In this document: positions 62,859-64,000 of the stretch, in pieces | Numbering within the stretch: the first letter of the stretch is position 1 | Layout of the letters: each line of letters opens with the position of its first letter | Assembly (NCBI GenBank): GCA_964247055.1 | Contig: OZ176056.1 | Location: 3,348,001-3,412,000, forward strand | DNA from: Paragordius varius | Taxonomy: Eukaryota > Nematomorpha | Direction of reading: 5' to 3' | Length of the DNA: 64,000 nucleotides | Notes under the pieces: generated by a model | Told to the model about the DNA's origin: nothing | Databases searched by the model: none | The model's input: only the letters and a program-made list of their open reading frames with translations | Position numbers and translations under genes: made by a program

Positions 62859-64000
62859 ATTTTATGCCTTTTTAACACTAAAGTAATTGAATAGGAGATG
62901 CATAATTGGAGTAATTTTATATTTTTTAATTATCCGATCAAGTATTTATTATTGTTATTAGATGATGTGGAAATTATGGAATTAGTGATCCCAGCACACT
63001 CACACACAAAAGGATTAAATTTCATACATCTACCATCCATATTTAGAATAACATAGCATTTGATCTAATAGTATAAACGTTTATTATATGATTGGAATTA
63101 TACGCTATAAAAATAGATTTATGATGTAGAATCATTTTCGCTTACTGTAAAATATAAATGTATAGATTAAGGATCAAAGGTTAAATTTATTTTGGACGAT
63201 TGGCGGCAAAATAATCTGGTAATATTGTTGGCATTTGTGCAATTTATATATTATTGTGATGTTGTTTAAATATCACATCATTGGAATTTTCTAATGGATG
63301 GATGGAAGAATGGTTTCAATTAAATTGAATTATGACAAATTGTGACAAAAATAATGTTGATATCTAGCAAACCAAATAATTTTGAGGCATATACTATCTG
63401 TATAATTTCTGGTATTTCCTTAAAAGCAATTATTGTACAATGATTAGTTCAATTAAATTACAATAATATTTTTTATGATATAAATATGAAATCTTGACGA
63501 TATTATACCAATACAGTATAAAAAACCCTTTCACACATACCACCAACAATACTTACTGATATTGTACGTTTTTTATTACATTTTTAGATATATTGACAAT
63601 TATGGAAAATTACCATTGTATATATACATATTATATACTAAATGGATAGGCATATACCCTTATTAAGAAACAGTAACAGATGGTAGAAAAAGCTTTTAAC
63701 AATAAAAATGACAACATTTATATTTTCCAGTGACATTTATTGGTTTTGCTTTTTATGTATATTTTATATGTCCCTTTTAGTCCCCATATTTTTTTGTTTA
63801 CAATAGATTTTAGGCATAAATGTAATAAAAATTATTTTATATTTGAATTTAAATTAGAGATATTATTGTTAATCTAATACAGTAGCGTATGGCATAAAAA
63901 ATTATTAGTCCATAATAGGATTAAAAAGTTTTTTTAAAAAAACAATTCTATTATATACACATATCCATAATATCCTTGTTTTTTGAACATTTTTTATTCT
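62859..64000. other. Upstream of TMTC, AT-rich, no gene seen
   Basis: No open frame, RNA gene or repeat end is recognised between the TMTC start and the end of the window. Confidence 0.4.

Overview
This is a very AT-rich animal (metazoan) nuclear window. The evidence is spliced, intron-containing genes for typical animal proteins: an IGFBP7-type IGFBP/Kazal/Ig protein, a TMTC O-mannosyltransferase, a type II PIP kinase, TAF9, TMEM258, V-ATPase subunit e, PPCDC and a DHHC palmitoyltransferase. Some introns are extraordinarily short (23, 25, 27 and 29 nt), next to ordinary introns of 50-2,200 nt. Such introns together with high AT suggest a lineage with miniaturised introns. Dicyemid or orthonectid 'mesozoans' are my best guess and some flatworms are possible; this is inference. 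I see no bacterial operon structure, no CRISPR, no rRNA or tRNA gene, and no retrovirus-like or LTR element.

Layout. 0.95-6.15 kb (-): seven-exon gene for an unrecognised 669-aa coiled-coil protein, with two mobile elements in its introns. 6.35-7.15 kb: decayed mariner. 7.5-8.24 kb (-): TAF9. 8.3-11.2 kb: palindromic repeat and MITE-like insertions around an unresolved minus-strand gene (9.7-12.0 kb). 12.0-13.0 kb: duplicated GC-richer unit. 13.6-18.1 kb (+): IGFBP7-like gene, complete in seven exons. 19.0-19.9 kb (-): small secreted Thr/Arg-rich protein. 20.3 kb: hAT-like MITE. 21.4-23.8 kb (-): ZDHHC1/11-like gene, 5' end not found. 25.0-28.0 kb: repeat block with nested elements. 28.8-29.7 kb: mariner fossil. 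30.3-32.6 kb: tight cluster PPCDC (-), TMEM258 (-), ATP6V0E (+). 33.7-36.4 kb: MITE-like elements, one nested in another. 37.3-48.6 kb (-): complete 15-exon PIP4K2 gene with a greatly enlarged acidic/disordered insert. 48.8-52.9 kb: repeats. 52.9-56.4 kb: RTE-type LINE inside a small inverted-repeat element. 56.5-62.9 kb (-): complete 11-exon TMTC gene.

The exon structures were built by hand. For TAF9, TMEM258, ATP6V0E, PPCDC, IGFBP7-like, PIP4K2, TMTC, the secreted protein and the coiled-coil gene, every GT-AG junction keeps frame from start to stop. The genes are mostly unrelated in function. TMEM258 (oligosaccharyltransferase), TMTC (ER O-mannosylation) and the secreted IGFBP7-like protein all concern the secretory pathway, but I see no sign that they are co-regulated. 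Much of the rest is non-autonomous DNA-element material: a TTAA-targeting family with hairpin ends (8 copies), a family with 21-bp subterminal tandem repeats (5 copies), fold-back repeats, and several clear nested insertions.
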